Positions 34,460 through 43,120 of a stretch of 64,000 nucleotides of DNA are shown one piece after another. Numbering within the stretch: the first letter of the stretch is position 1; each line of letters opens with the position of its first letter. Made by a program: the position numbers and the translations under genes. The notes under the pieces were generated by a model that had not been told where the DNA came from, did no database searches, and saw only the letters and a program-made list of their open reading frames with translations. Source of the stretch: DAOUJI01 sp965224415 (GTDB lineage Bacteria > Chloroflexota > Dehalococcoidia > Lucifugimonadales > JAGWBF01); contig CBDCZB010000003.1 of assembly GCA_965224415.1 (NCBI GenBank), positions 186,001-250,000 on the forward strand. Direction: 5' to 3'.

Positions 34460-34494
34460 GGCCCTAGACCTCCTATGGAAAGACGTCTAGGGCC
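34460..34494 (-). terminator. Hairpin between the binding-protein and permease genes
   Basis: A perfect 10-bp inverted repeat GGCCCTAGAC/GTCTAGGGCC with a 15-nt loop lies in the 215-bp gap between the solute-binding gene and the DppB-type permease. No T-run follows. It may stabilise the upstream mRNA or end part of the transcripts, a common way to make more binding protein than permease. Confidence 0.55.
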
Positions 34495-34566
34495 CGACTC
34501 TTCCTCGTTGCCGTCAAGTTTAACCGCGGGCTGGAGGATTCTCCATCTTCCGTTTCTCAGACTATG

Positions 34567-36408
34567 TTACTGACGCTGAGGTATCCATTCGAGGCCGCTG
34601 ATGTTCCGGGCGTCCCCCCGGCTCAGGTGGTCCAGCCAACTGTCGATTCGCGGGCCGATGGGCCACACCATGTTCACGGCGTAGATGTCGAAGGCCAGCG
34701 AATTGTCGAAAATGAATTGCTCGATTTTTAGCGAGGTCTCAAGGCGCTTGGCGTAATCGAAGGTCCTCAGGCTTTCTGAGGCCAGCTCTTCAACGTATGG
34801 GTGGTTCATGCCTCTGCTCCAGGTATGGCCCGGCGCATAGGCGCCGTACCCTATTGTGGGGTCGGGGTTGAGTGACCCGCCGCGGCAGTGCACCCTCTTG
34901 GAGGAGCGTCCAAACTCGTGTTCGACCAATTGGGAGAAGGGGATGTGGACGAAATTCACGTTGAGGCCGATGTCCCTCCACATCTGGGATACTGCTTCAC
35001 AGGCCGCCTCCTCACCGACTACGCCTCGGACCGAGGTGACCATGTCGAACTGGCGCCCGTCGTAGTTGGCCTCTTCCAACAACTCCCTGGCTCGGTCGGG
35101 ATCGTAGTCCACTTTCATGCTCTCCGGCAGCAGGTTCAAAGAGCCTGCCCAACCGCCGACCCATGAGGGAATGCCCTCTCCGCCCAATATGCTGTCCACT
35201 ATGCCTTCTCTATCGATGGCCATAGTCATGGCAAGGCGAATTTTGGCGACCCGTTTCCACTCGTCCGATTCGGGGTCCGGGTCGGACGAGACGTAGGGCA
35301 AAGTTTCCGGGTCGTAACCGGGCCACTGGTCCGGCGTGCCCAGCTTGTCGTAGTGGCTCCCGTACAGGCTGATGTACTCATAGGTGGCGCCTTCCTGGCG
35401 CATCAGCTTGGCGCCCTCGACCTTCTCGATGGCCGGGATGGAGTCCAGGGTCATATAGAAAGTGTCAAGAAGGCCCGTCTGGAACCCGGCGACACGCGAT
35501 GACTCTTCAGGTATTTCCTGCCATACCGTCTCCGCGAAGAAAGGAGTCTTGCGCCAGTGGTCTTGAACGGCCTCAAACCTGAAGATGCCCGCCTCCTCTG
35601 AGATGAAGTCGTTGGGACCCGTTCCGGCGCCGTTGGTGTTGACCGCGTCTTCACCGTCAGTATCGGCCTGGTTTTTGCTCATGACCCAGAAACCCGCGCC
35701 GCCGGGAACTCCTATGCGGCGCAGGGTGTCAACCTTAGGGACGCCGGTGTTGTGCTGGATGGTGTAGTCGTCTATGGCAGTCATCGGCCCGGCTTCATTC
35801 AAGAAATAGGCGGCCAGTGTCTTGCCTATGCCGTGAAGCGAGTCTTCCCTGCCGGCCTGCTCCAGCGAGTAGATGACGTCCTGGGCGGTGAACTCTCCGT
35901 ATCCGTCGTGGAACTGCACTCCTTTCTGGAGCTTGTAAGTCCAAGTCTGGTTGTCGGAGGCGACCTCCCATTCAGTGGCTAGCATTGGAGTGTATTGGCC
36001 GTCAGCATCGATTTCTATGAGTCCCTCACCGAATCCTGAAGTGAGGATAGAGGTTAGAGGATAGCCCGCAAGTGCAGGATGCGCCCTGAATGGTCCCAGC
36101 TCTTTGAAGCCGATGCTAAGAGTACCCTCGGGGCCGCCTTCCGGCATCGCCACCGGCGTGGCGGTGGGTCGCGGCTTCGCCGTGGGTGTGGGCGCCCGAG
36201 TCGCCGGAGCGTCAGTGGCTTGAGGCGCGGGAACGCTGGTGGCTTCCATCATCGCCGTGGGCTCCGGTGTGTCGGTGGGTTGAGGGGCCTGTGTATTGGT
36301 GGGCACAGGCGTTGGATCATCCCCTCCGCAGGCCGCTCCTACGACGAGTCCGACGGCAAGCAGAAGAGCAATGATAAAGACGGGGGTTGAAAAGGCAGAT
36401 CGTATCAT
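34567..36408 (-). CDS. Peptide-type ABC transporter substrate-binding lipoprotein
   Basis: A 613-residue family 5 solute-binding protein. A hydrophobic signal ends in VGAACGGD (lipidated Cys). A Pro/Thr-rich linker of about 65 residues (TPVPTNTQAPQPTDTPEPTA onward) follows, typical of Chloroflexota lipoproteins. The binding domain has LATEWEVASDNQTWTYKLQK and a DPDRARELLEEANYDG block. AAGGAGG lies seven bases before the ATG at 36408. It heads the cassette with two permeases and two ATPases. Ligand unknown; peptides, opines and other organics are possible. Confidence 0.88.
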   Translation of the reverse strand: MIRSAFSTPVFIIALLLAVGLVVGAACGGDDPTPVPTNTQAPQPTDTPEPTAMMEATSVPAPQATDAPATRAPTPTAKPRPTATPVAMPEGGPEGTLSIGFKELGPFRAHPALAGYPLTSILTSGFGEGLIEIDADGQYTPMLATEWEVASDNQTWTYKLQKGVQFHDGYGEFTAQDVIYSLEQAGREDSLHGIGKTLAAYFLNEAGPMTAIDDYTIQHNTGVPKVDTLRRIGVPGGAGFWVMSKNQADTDGEDAVNTNGAGTGPNDFISEEAGIFRFEAVQDHWRKTPFFAETVWQEIPEESSRVAGFQTGLLDTFYMTLDSIPAIEKVEGAKLMRQEGATYEYISLYGSHYDKLGTPDQWPGYDPETLPYVSSDPDPESDEWKRVAKIRLAMTMAIDREGIVDSILGGEGIPSWVGGWAGSLNLLPESMKVDYDPDRARELLEEANYDGRQFDMVTSVRGVVGEEAACEAVSQMWRDIGLNVNFVHIPFSQLVEHEFGRSSKRVHCRGGSLNPDPTIGYGAYAPGHTWSRGMNHPYVEELASESLRTFDYAKRLETSLKIEQFIFDNSLAFDIYAVNMVWPIGPRIDSWLDHLSRGDARNISGLEWIPQRQ

Positions 36409-36574
36409 GGTCAATCCTCCTTCATGGCGCCATTGGTGTCCACTTGGGGAAGCAAATCACCAAATCCCAGAGGGTACGGGGAGGTTAGGGAAGTTCTGGT
36501 GAAGCAGATATGCCAACGGTCCCAGAGCCTATCTAGAACATGACCTCAGCATAATCATAATAATTGGCGTAAGG

Positions 36575-36604
36575 ACGCTAACATACGACTAGAAGAGTTG
36601 TCAA
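36575..36604 (-). promoter_or_regulatory. Candidate promoter of the peptide transporter cassette
   Basis: TTGACA (36604-36599), 18 bp, then TAGCGT (36580-36575) on the minus strand, giving a leader of about 160 nt. The gap 36409-36752 otherwise contains only an AT-rich patch at 36548-36566 and no gene. Confidence 0.4.
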
Positions 36605-36752
36605 ACGACTGTATTGGTCCCGAGAGTCCCGTAATAATTGCGTCTTTTCGTTTCAAGGGCGAAAAGATGTCGCGGTTGTGGGACCTGATGGAGCGCGTTG
36701 GACAGAGTTGCCTCTACCCGCCTCACGGTGAGTCCGATACGGGGCCTGAGTC

Positions 36753-37529
36753 CTAGCGAGCGTCGCCGGCTATTATCTTCCGGTTGCCTGTGGGCTGGAC
36801 CGGACGGTTGTTAGGGCCGCCGCTCAACGCCAGCAGGCTGTCGACCTGCTCCTGTGAAATGGATTTCGGTTCGCGCATCACGTACCAGCCAACCGGCTCA
36901 GAGCAGGGAGGAGTAGTCAACGAGCCGTCGTACTTGTAATAGGCCAGTTCACCCGGCGTGTAGACACCGGAGTTGAGTTCAGTCCCGGGGTCAGCGGAAT
37001 TGCCGGGACCCGGGTCAGCGTCGAGAATAGCCTGCACTACGGGGCTGGGCGCGCCCAGTCTGAACAACAACCCCACTACGGCCAAGTCGCCTTGGGCGTC
37101 CTCATGGACGAGGTGCAGTTCCGCTGCAAAACTCTCGCCGTCTATCCAATGTTCCGAGGGCGAATGGAGGTGCGCTGAGTTCAGCTTGAATGTTCGCTCA
37201 CCGACGTTGAACGCGGCGCCCGGCGCGTAGTCGACGTACACGAACTTGCCTTTGTTGCGCACTGCGTTAGCGTCGCCGCCGTACGAAAATGAAATAGGCT
37301 CGGCGTCGCCCTTTTCGTATCCGGCAATGTCGATCGGCGACTGGCGCTCGCCGTCGGCGCAAGACGTGTACTCGTCAGACAGTGAAGCCCAATTTTCCGG
37401 CGCGCGCGGCCCTTGGTATCCCCACTCCACCGCGTGTGCGATCGTTGGTGTAGGCTCGCCGCCGCCGCAGGCTGCGATTAAGAACATCGTCGGCAGTAGC
37501 CAGGCCGATGTCAGCCAGGCGATTTTCAT
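36753..37529 (-). CDS. Alpha-class carbonic anhydrase lipoprotein
   Basis: A 258-residue exported enzyme that interconverts CO2 and bicarbonate. The signal ends in FLIAACGGG (lipidated Cys). RQSPIDI and the zinc ligands of the alpha class are present: AHLHSPSEH supplies two His and AELHLVHED the third. SLTTPPCSEPVGWYVM is the conserved closing block, and one Cys pair (SCADG with PPCSEP) can form the usual disulfide. The ATG at 37529 is used; a TTG six codons earlier is also possible. It should act outside the membrane. Confidence 0.92.
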   Translation of the reverse strand: MKIAWLTSAWLLPTMFLIAACGGGEPTPTIAHAVEWGYQGPRAPENWASLSDEYTSCADGERQSPIDIAGYEKGDAEPISFSYGGDANAVRNKGKFVYVDYAPGAAFNVGERTFKLNSAHLHSPSEHWIDGESFAAELHLVHEDAQGDLAVVGLLFRLGAPSPVVQAILDADPGPGNSADPGTELNSGVYTPGELAYYKYDGSLTTPPCSEPVGWYVMREPKSISQEQVDSLLALSGGPNNRPVQPTGNRKIIAGDAR

Positions 37530-37612
37530 CCTTAGCCTATTTTTCAAGTCCTCACAAAGGTGTCCGATGCTTCTTGGGCGGCCTAACCCTAACGCCCTAG
37601 TACTGAACCAAA

Positions 37613-38245
37613 TCAGGATTGGCAGGGATAGAGGCGATGGAGTTTGCGTCTGGCGTCTTGGGCAGTGAACCGCCAGTTAATGGTAGCTCCTATCGCGTTC
37701 CGCTCTGACACGCAGGCGCTGACGGCTCTTTCCAGGCTGTCCTCATCTCCGTTGCGTCCGCGCAGGCAGGCCCGGGCCAGCACGCTGAACTCGATCTCCG
37801 CCATATTCAGCCAGCTTCCGTGCTTGGGAGTGTGGTGCAACTCCAGCCGCTTGGCGATGCGCCGGGCCTCGGCCGCCGGGAAAGTCTCGTAAAGCGAGGC
37901 CATCCGATGCGTGTTCAGATTGTCGAGAACCAGCCGAATCACCGGGACATCGGGGTAGGCCTCATCCACCAGCCACCGCATCTGCTGAGCGAAGTCCTGC
38001 ATGGTGCGTTGCCGGGTTATCGCCACGTGGCGCCAGCCCCGGCGAGGCTCACAGGTGAGGAACAGGTTGCGCGTCCCTCCCCGCTGGTATTCGTAGTCCT
38101 CACGCCTCGGCCTCCCAGGCTTTGCCGGCAGCGGTTCCCTCACGTCGGCCAGCAACTGGGTGGAGGTCTCGTCAAAGCAGACCACCGGCCTCTGCGGATC
38201 GTAGGGCTCGGCGTAGAGATCCAGCACGTCCTCCATGGCCGCCAC
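37613..38245 (-). CDS. IS630 transposase, DDE part (copy 1)
   Basis: A 210-residue catalytic part. The acidic triad is seen in VVCFDETSTQ (D), RLVLDNLNTH (D) and SWLNMAEIEFSVL (E). The true product is probably a fusion: a -1 slip on A8 at the end of the upstream frame leads into LKPWLKKQWCIPKVGGEF, which runs straight into this frame. The frame's own ATG is probably internal. Confidence 0.9.
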   Translation of the reverse strand: MAAMEDVLDLYAEPYDPQRPVVCFDETSTQLLADVREPLPAKPGRPRREDYEYQRGGTRNLFLTCEPRRGWRHVAITRQRTMQDFAQQMRWLVDEAYPDVPVIRLVLDNLNTHRMASLYETFPAAEARRIAKRLELHHTPKHGSWLNMAEIEFSVLARACLRGRNGDEDSLERAVSACVSERNAIGATINWRFTAQDARRKLHRLYPCQS

Positions 38246-38256
38246 GAACTCTCCAC

Positions 38257-38727
38257 CTACCTTGGGGATGCACCATTGTTTCTTGAGCCACGGCTTGAGC
38301 GTGTTTTTTTTAGCCGCAGGCGGACCGTCTCGGGAGATAAAGACTCCACCAATCCCAACTCCACCACCTTGCCCGCCAGGGCCCGCATGGTCCAGTGGTC
38401 ATGACCGTCGGGCACCGGGCTGCAGGCCAAGGCTATCAGGTGGGCCTCCACCCTTTCATCCACCTTTCTGGGCCGGTTGACCTGGTTATGGTGCCTCAGC
38501 ACCTCGTCCAGTCCTTCCTCGGCATACCGCCGCTTGGTGCGGAACACGGTCCGCTCCGACACGTCCAGTGCGGTGGCCACCTGGGGGGCGGTCCAGCCCT
38601 CATCTATCTTGATCAGGATGCGGGCCCGGGTAATCGCCTGTGCGGAACTCCTCCCAGCCCTGATCATCTTCCTGAGCCGTCCCTTTTCCTGTGTTGCCAG
38701 CCGGACTCCGTACTTCTCCTGCACCAT
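38257..38727 (-). CDS. IS630 transposase, DNA-binding part (copy 1)
   Basis: A 156-residue N-terminal part with helix-turn-helix blocks ITRARILIKIDEGWTAPQVA and VSERTVFRTKRRYAEEGLDE. GAGGTGG precedes the ATG. Near its end, CTAAAAAAAAC allows -1 frameshifting into the DDE frame. Confidence 0.88.
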   Translation of the reverse strand: MVQEKYGVRLATQEKGRLRKMIRAGRSSAQAITRARILIKIDEGWTAPQVATALDVSERTVFRTKRRYAEEGLDEVLRHHNQVNRPRKVDERVEAHLIALACSPVPDGHDHWTMRALAGKVVELGLVESLSPETVRLRLKKTRSSRGSRNNGASPR

Positions 38728-38865
38728 GACCACCTCACATCCCACAACCCTTCGTCTATCCCCAAGGTAGCATCCTGTCTGGGCTCACGTACTAACTGAC
38801 AATGCCAGATTGGCCGAATACTAGCTTTCGCGTCGTCAATCCGGCGCCCGATTTCGTTGCTCTGG

Positions 38866-38965
38866 CGGAGGCCGGAGTCCATCGGGGCCTTATAAGCAGA
38901 CCCGGGTGTACTGGGTTCCAGCCTGTGCCGGAACGACGGGGGAGGGAGAACCGGAACGACGGGTA
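38866..38965 (+). repeat. REP-like intergenic sequence before the hydroxylase gene
   Basis: GGAGGCCGGAGTCCA and twice CCGGAACGACGGG occur here, related to the element at 10721-10770. It fills most of the 250 bp between IS630 copy 1 and the hydroxylase gene. Confidence 0.4.
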
Positions 38966-38986
38966 GCAGACCCAACGAAGCGGCGC

Positions 38987-38992
38987 TATAAT
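38987..38992 (+). promoter_or_regulatory. Possible -10 element of the hydroxylase/MoaD operon
   Basis: A perfect TATAAT lies 81 bp before the start codon at 39073, but no good -35 is placed upstream. Confidence 0.3.
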
Positions 38993-39072
38993 CCAGGCAG
39001 AGCGGGACTCTCAGATAAGCGGTTCCCGCTTAGGGCCGTCTACTTATCCTATCCTACGGAGGTGGCGTTTTA

Positions 39073-41355
39073 ATGACTTCCAACATCGTTCTGTCCAACG
39101 TGGAATATGACGTAGTGGGCACTCGACCGGTCCGGCCCGACGGGGTGGACAAGGTGACTGGCCGTGCGGAATACGGAGCCGACATCAAGCTGACCGGCCT
39201 ACTCCACGCCAAGATACTCCGAAGCCCCCACGCTCACGCCCGCATCAAGTCCATCGACACCAGCGCCGCCGAGGCATACCCGGGTGTCTACGCGGTGGTA
39301 ACGGGCAAAGACCTGCCCTTCTCGTCCAAGACCAGAGAGCAGTTGGGGAACGGCTATCTTCCGTTGAAGTTCAAGAGCGACAACGTCCTGGCTTCCAACA
39401 AGGTGCAGTACAAGGGACACGCCGTCGCCGCCGTCGCCGCGGTCAACCCCCACGTGGCCGAGGAGGCCACGGAGCTAATCAAGGTGGACTATGAGGTCCT
39501 TCCCGCCCTCACCAACGCCAGGGACGCGATGAAAGACGACGCTGTCCTGGTGCACGACGACAACTTGTACACCTCCGGATTGGACGGCAAGTCGGAGAAG
39601 CCAAGCAACATTGCTTCCCACTCCCGGTTCGAGCTTGGCGACTTGGACGAAGGGTTCTCCAAGGCTGACGTGGTGGTGGAGCACGAATTCGACACCAAGA
39701 CGGTCCACCAGGGATACATCGAGCCGCACACGGCCACGGCCTACTGGAACAAGGACGGCCAGCTGGACATCTGGTGCAGCACCCAGGGCCCATTCTGGGT
39801 CCGGCGGGACACTGCGGAGTTGTTGGACCACCCTGTCTCCAAGATAAAGGTTACGCCGATGGAAATCGGAGGCGGATTCGGCGGCAAGATTCCCGTATAC
39901 CTTGAGCCGGTGGCGTCCCTGCTGTCGGCCAAGTCTGGCCACCCTGTTAAGCTGACCATGACCAGGGCCGAAGTATTCGAGTCTTCGGGACCCGGCGCAG
40001 GCGCCTGGATGCGGGTGAAGATAGGCGCAACCAAGGACGGAATGCTGACTGCCATGCAGGCCGAGTACGCCTTCGAGGCCGGAGCGTTCCCCGGCTCTCC
40101 CGTGGGCCAGGCAGCAACCTGCGGCTTCTCGGCCTACGACTTCCCCAACGGCCGCGCCGACGCCTACGACGTGATCACCAACAAGCCCAAGACGGCGGCC
40201 TACCGTGCTCCAGGGTCTCCACAGGCGTCCTTCGCGGTGGAAACCGTAGTGGACGAAATCTGCGAGAAGATTGGCGTGGACGCATTGGAATTCAGGTTGA
40301 AGAACGCGGCCAAAGACGGCACCCGCAAAATCGAAGGTCCCGTCCTCCGCAACATCACCCAGGTGGAGTGCGTCAACGCGCTGATGGACCACGACCACTA
40401 CAAGACCAAGCTGGAGGGAAAGAACCGAGGCCGGGGAGTGGCCACGGGCTTCTGGGGCAACGCCAACCTCCAATCCAGCGCCACTCTCACAGTGGAACCC
40501 GACGGCACCATAAGCATGTTGGAAGGCTCCGTGGACATTGGCGGCACGAGGGCGTCCATCGCCATGCAGGCGGCAGAGGCCCTGGAACTGCCCTACACCG
40601 ACATCAAGCCGACGGTGGCCGACACCGACTCAGTGGGCTACACCGCAGTCACCGGAGGCAGCCGGACGGCGTTCGCCACCGGATGGGCGGCCATCGACGC
40701 CGCTGAAGACGTGAAGCGGCAAATGATCGAACGGGCCGCCAAGATATGGGATACGGACGTGGAGAACGTCCAATACTCCAAGGGTGTGTTCACTCACGGC
40801 GCCGACTCGGAACTCAAGATGACCTTCCGTGAGCTGGCCGGGCGTCTCATCGGCACCGGAGGCGGCGTCGCAGCCTCGGCCAGCGTAGAACCGACAGGCC
40901 AGGCCGTATCCGTAGGGACCCACATCGTGGACGTAGAGGTGGACCCGGACACCGGCAAGGTGGACATTCTCCGCTACACAGCGGTGCAGGACGCCGGAAA
41001 GGCCATCCACCCGTCCTACGTGGAAGGGCAGATGCAGGGCGGAGTGGTCCAGGGAATAGGCTGGGCGCTCAACGAGGAGTACTACTTCAACGACAATGGC
41101 CAGATGGTCAACTCCAGCCTCCTCGACTACCGGATGCCCACCAGCCTGGACCTGCCGATGATTGACACCATCATCGTCGAGCAGGCCAACCCCGGCCACC
41201 GCTACGGCGCCAAGGGAGTCGGAGAAATTCCCATAGTCCCGCCCATGGCCGCCATCGCCAACGCCATATACGACGCGGTGGGTGTTAGGATGAAGGTCCT
41301 GCCCATGAGCCCCGGCGCAGTGCTGGAAGCTCTTTGGGAGAAGAACGGGGGCTAG
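39073..41355 (+). CDS. Molybdenum hydroxylase large subunit (xanthine dehydrogenase family)
   Basis: A 760-residue molybdopterin-binding subunit of the xanthine dehydrogenase/aldehyde oxidase family. N-terminal hammerhead domain: GRAEYGADIKLTGLLHAKIL and SPHAHARIKSID. Cofactor-binding blocks: EIGGGFGGK, AAYRAPGSPQASFAVE and the catalytic-Glu motif KGVGEIPIVPP. No 2Fe-2S or FAD subunit is adjacent, so its redox partner lies elsewhere or is unusual. GGAGGTGG precedes the ATG. A MoaD-like gene follows three bases after the stop. It is a paralogue of the hydroxylase at 51979. Substrate unknown. Confidence 0.9.
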   Translation: MTSNIVLSNVEYDVVGTRPVRPDGVDKVTGRAEYGADIKLTGLLHAKILRSPHAHARIKSIDTSAAEAYPGVYAVVTGKDLPFSSKTREQLGNGYLPLKFKSDNVLASNKVQYKGHAVAAVAAVNPHVAEEATELIKVDYEVLPALTNARDAMKDDAVLVHDDNLYTSGLDGKSEKPSNIASHSRFELGDLDEGFSKADVVVEHEFDTKTVHQGYIEPHTATAYWNKDGQLDIWCSTQGPFWVRRDTAELLDHPVSKIKVTPMEIGGGFGGKIPVYLEPVASLLSAKSGHPVKLTMTRAEVFESSGPGAGAWMRVKIGATKDGMLTAMQAEYAFEAGAFPGSPVGQAATCGFSAYDFPNGRADAYDVITNKPKTAAYRAPGSPQASFAVETVVDEICEKIGVDALEFRLKNAAKDGTRKIEGPVLRNITQVECVNALMDHDHYKTKLEGKNRGRGVATGFWGNANLQSSATLTVEPDGTISMLEGSVDIGGTRASIAMQAAEALELPYTDIKPTVADTDSVGYTAVTGGSRTAFATGWAAIDAAEDVKRQMIERAAKIWDTDVENVQYSKGVFTHGADSELKMTFRELAGRLIGTGGGVAASASVEPTGQAVSVGTHIVDVEVDPDTGKVDILRYTAVQDAGKAIHPSYVEGQMQGGVVQGIGWALNEEYYFNDNGQMVNSSLLDYRMPTSLDLPMIDTIIVEQANPGHRYGAKGVGEIPIVPPMAAIANAIYDAVGVRMKVLPMSPGAVLEALWEKNGG

Positions 41356-41358
41356 CGG

Positions 41359-41622
41359 ATGCCCACGGTGTTCATTCCCACCATGCTCCAGAAGCTGACG
41401 GACGGCGTCAAACAGGTGGACATGGAAGCCACAAACGTCCGCCAGGTCGTCGAGCGGCTTGAGGAGCAGTTCCCCGGTTTGAAGGAGCGCCTGGTGGAGG
41501 ACGGAAACATCCGCGCCAACATCCAGGTCGCTGTGGACGGCGAGATAGCCAACATGGGCATCCTGGAGAAAGTGGGAGAGAGCAGCGAGGTCCACTTCGT
41601 GCCGGCCATCGGAGGCGGTTGA
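41359..41622 (+). CDS. MoaD/ThiS-like ubiquitin-fold sulfur carrier
   Basis: An 87-residue beta-grasp protein. VFIPTMLQKLTDG opens the fold, NVRQVVERLEEQFPGLKERL is the central helix region and the end VHFVPAIGGG gives the Gly-Gly tail that is thiocarboxylated in sulfur carriers. It starts three bases after the hydroxylase stop, so the two are co-translated. It could be the small subunit of molybdopterin synthase or a carrier that serves the hydroxylase. No MoaE is adjacent. Confidence 0.85.
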   Translation: MPTVFIPTMLQKLTDGVKQVDMEATNVRQVVERLEEQFPGLKERLVEDGNIRANIQVAVDGEIANMGILEKVGESSEVHFVPAIGGG

Positions 41623-41649
41623 GCCTCCCGGCTTACAGTATGACCGTGA

Positions 41650-41690
41650 GTTCAGGCCGTCTCTCTTCAAGAGGCGGCCTGAACGTTTTT
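41650..41690 (+). terminator. Terminator after the hydroxylase/MoaD operon
   Basis: GTTCAGGCCG/CGGCCTGAAC forms a perfect 10-bp outer stem (with a further inner CTC-GAG) followed by GTTTTT. It lies 28 bp after the MoaD-like stop. Confidence 0.9.
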
Positions 41691-41722
41691 AGATGACCGG
41701 GCTCCGCTGCTTGTGCTCTCGG

Positions 41723-41750
41723 TTGACATTTCCAGCAAAGTTGATATGCT
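41723..41750 (+). promoter_or_regulatory. Promoter of cysH
   Basis: TTGACA (41723-41728), 16 bp, then TATGCT (41745-41750). Transcription would start near 41757 and give a leader of about 227 nt. Confidence 0.55.
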
Positions 41751-41756
41751 TTGTAG

Positions 41757-41983
41757 CGATGTTTCTCGCTCGGTTCGGAGACGATTTGCACCACTTGTGT
41801 ACCTGCCCCCAATAGTCGGGGCAGGTTACGAATCGTAAGTTTCGGAATCCTAAACTGTGCCCGTCAAGCTAAGGCGAGCGCAGTTTTTGTTTGTGCGGCG
41901 CGACAATTGAGGCCCCTTGAATCGTAAGCCCGGTCCGGCAGTCCAATCTTAAGACGGGAGAAAACCCGACAGAGGTAAGAACC
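41757..41983 (+). promoter_or_regulatory. Structured cysH leader with attenuator-like hairpin
   Basis: The long leader contains CCTGCCCC/GGGGCAGG (41804-41827), then the palindrome TTACGAATCGTAA (41828-41840). A terminator-like stem AACTG...CAGTT (41855-41885) running into TTTTTGTTTG follows, and a second GAATCGTAAG lies at 41919-41928 (first copy 41832-41841). I do not recognise an S-box or another known riboswitch. Control by sulfur status through attenuation is an inference. Confidence 0.45.
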
Positions 41984-42706
41984 ATGAGCATTAGCCCAAG
42001 CACGGAAAACGTTATAGAACTGGTGGACGGGCTGCATTTCGCCCAGAAAGTGGAGCGGTCGCTGGACCTGATCAATGACTCGTACCAGAAGTTCGGCGAC
42101 AAGATGGTGGTCGCCAACAGCCTGGGCAAGGACTCGGTGGTCGTCTGGCACTTGGCCAAGCGGGTCAGCGCCAACATTCCCGGTTTCATCATCACCACCC
42201 GGTACAAGCCCGCTGAGACCGTCAACTTCATGCACCAGCAGGTGGGTCAGTACCCCGAGCTCAAGGTCTTCAAGAACGACTCACAGCAGCCGGAAGCTCT
42301 TTACGCCTCCGACCCCGACCTTTGCTGTTACAACCTGAAGGTGCTTCCCACCCGACAGGCCGTCGAGGATATGGACGTGGAGTGCTGGGTGACCGGTCTC
42401 CGGTGCACCGAAGGCCGCACGCGCACTGACTTCCAGGAAATCGAGGAGCGGGACGAGGGGCTGTTGAAGCTTAATCCCATCCTGATCTGGCACGAACGGG
42501 AGGTGTGGCAATACATAGCCCTCCACCAGGTCGCTGTGAACCCTCTGTACACACAGGGCTACCGTTCTCTGGGCTGCGCACCCTGCACCCGCATCTCCAG
42601 TGGACCCGACGAGCGGGCTGGACGCTGGGTGGGGACCAGCAAATGCGGTGGCGAGTGCGGCATCCACACCCGCCCTCTGAAGATGGCCGTAGAACCTAAG
42701 AGCTAG
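41984..42706 (+). CDS. cysH: Assimilatory adenylyl-sulfate (APS/PAPS) reductase
   Basis: A 240-residue enzyme reducing activated sulfate to sulfite. The PP-loop is NSLGKDSVVVWH. CC in DLCCYNLKV with the C-x2-C in SLGCAPCTR forms the 4Fe-4S site of the APS-reducing class. KCGGECGIHT near the C terminus carries the catalytic Cys. So APS is the more likely substrate than PAPS. GAGGTAAG precedes the ATG. No other cys gene is nearby; it is followed by a terminator. Confidence 0.9.
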   Translation: MSISPSTENVIELVDGLHFAQKVERSLDLINDSYQKFGDKMVVANSLGKDSVVVWHLAKRVSANIPGFIITTRYKPAETVNFMHQQVGQYPELKVFKNDSQQPEALYASDPDLCCYNLKVLPTRQAVEDMDVECWVTGLRCTEGRTRTDFQEIEERDEGLLKLNPILIWHEREVWQYIALHQVAVNPLYTQGYRSLGCAPCTRISSGPDERAGRWVGTSKCGGECGIHTRPLKMAVEPKS

Positions 42707-42736
42707 CTCTCCTCAGAGAGGAATCTATCCGAAAAG

Positions 42737-42765
42737 AGCCGGGCCCTGTATCCAGGGGCCCGGCT
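42737..42765 (+). terminator. Terminator after cysH
   Basis: AGCCGGGCCC/GGGCCCGGCT forms a perfect 10-bp stem with a 9-nt loop, 31 bp after the stop, followed by TCCTGTTTAAT. Confidence 0.8.
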
Positions 42766-42846
42766 TCCTGTTTAATGTCTTACGGATGGAAAAAACCAAA
42801 CAAACCGGATATAGTGCTAAGACAGCGTGGCGAACTATGGATCGAC

Positions 42847-42932
42847 GCCGAAGTGGCGGAATGGTAGACGCGCCGGTCTCAAAAACCGGTGGGGGCAACC
42901 CCGTGTCGGTTCGAATCCGACCTTCGGCACCA
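42847..42932 (+). tRNA. tRNA-Leu (anticodon CAA)
   Basis: The 86-nt gene has the acceptor arms GCCGAAG/CTTCGGC, discriminator A and encoded CCA. The anticodon arm is CCGGT-CTCAAAA-ACCGG, giving anticodon CAA, which reads UUG. A long class II variable arm (GGGGG-CAA-CCCC) and the T arm GTCGG-TTCGAAT-CCGAC complete it. Its 3' end and the next 90 bp are repeated, decayed, at 45184-45289. Confidence 0.96.
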
Positions 42933-43023
42933 GCTTCCGGTAAGACAGATGACCACCCGCCGTTTCCCGGCTGTTGCGCCGAGATCCATTTTGGGGTCGG
43001 CATTATAGATAAGTGTACGTTCT
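42913..43023 (+). repeat. tRNA-Leu 3' end plus tail, direct repeat copy A
   Basis: From GAATCCGACCTTCGGCACCA in the tRNA 3' end to AGTGTACGTTCT. The matching copy B at 45184-45289 keeps the tRNA end (3 of 18 changed) and especially the tail TCCATTTTGGGG and GTGTACGTTCT. Confidence 0.7.
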
Positions 43024-43120
43024 AACTAAAAACGTCTTACCCTACTGGAAGCCTTAGATCTCGGTTACTATGTGGGTTTGTGTGGTAGCCGACGCCTTCA
43101 CGCAGGTCATGGAGAAATAG

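Larger units (their letters stand above)
37600..38821 (-). mobile_element. IS630-family insertion sequence, copy 1
   Basis: A 1222-bp element with ends GTACTGAACCAAATCAGG (left) and, read inwards from the right, GTATTCGGCCAATCTGGC, which are imperfect inverted repeats. It is flanked on both sides by TA (37598-37599 and 38822-38823), the duplicated target of the IS630/Tc1 group. It contains two frames joined by a run of eight A. Copies 2 and 3 have the same length and ends. Confidence 0.93.

Noticed and set aside
38395..38799. Open frames antisense to the IS630 transposase
   Set aside because: They recur in all three copies only because the element does, and they mirror the real transposase frames.
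41757..41983. SAM-I (S-box) riboswitch before cysH
   Set aside because: The conserved S-box core sequences are not seen, so only an unclassified structured leader is claimed.
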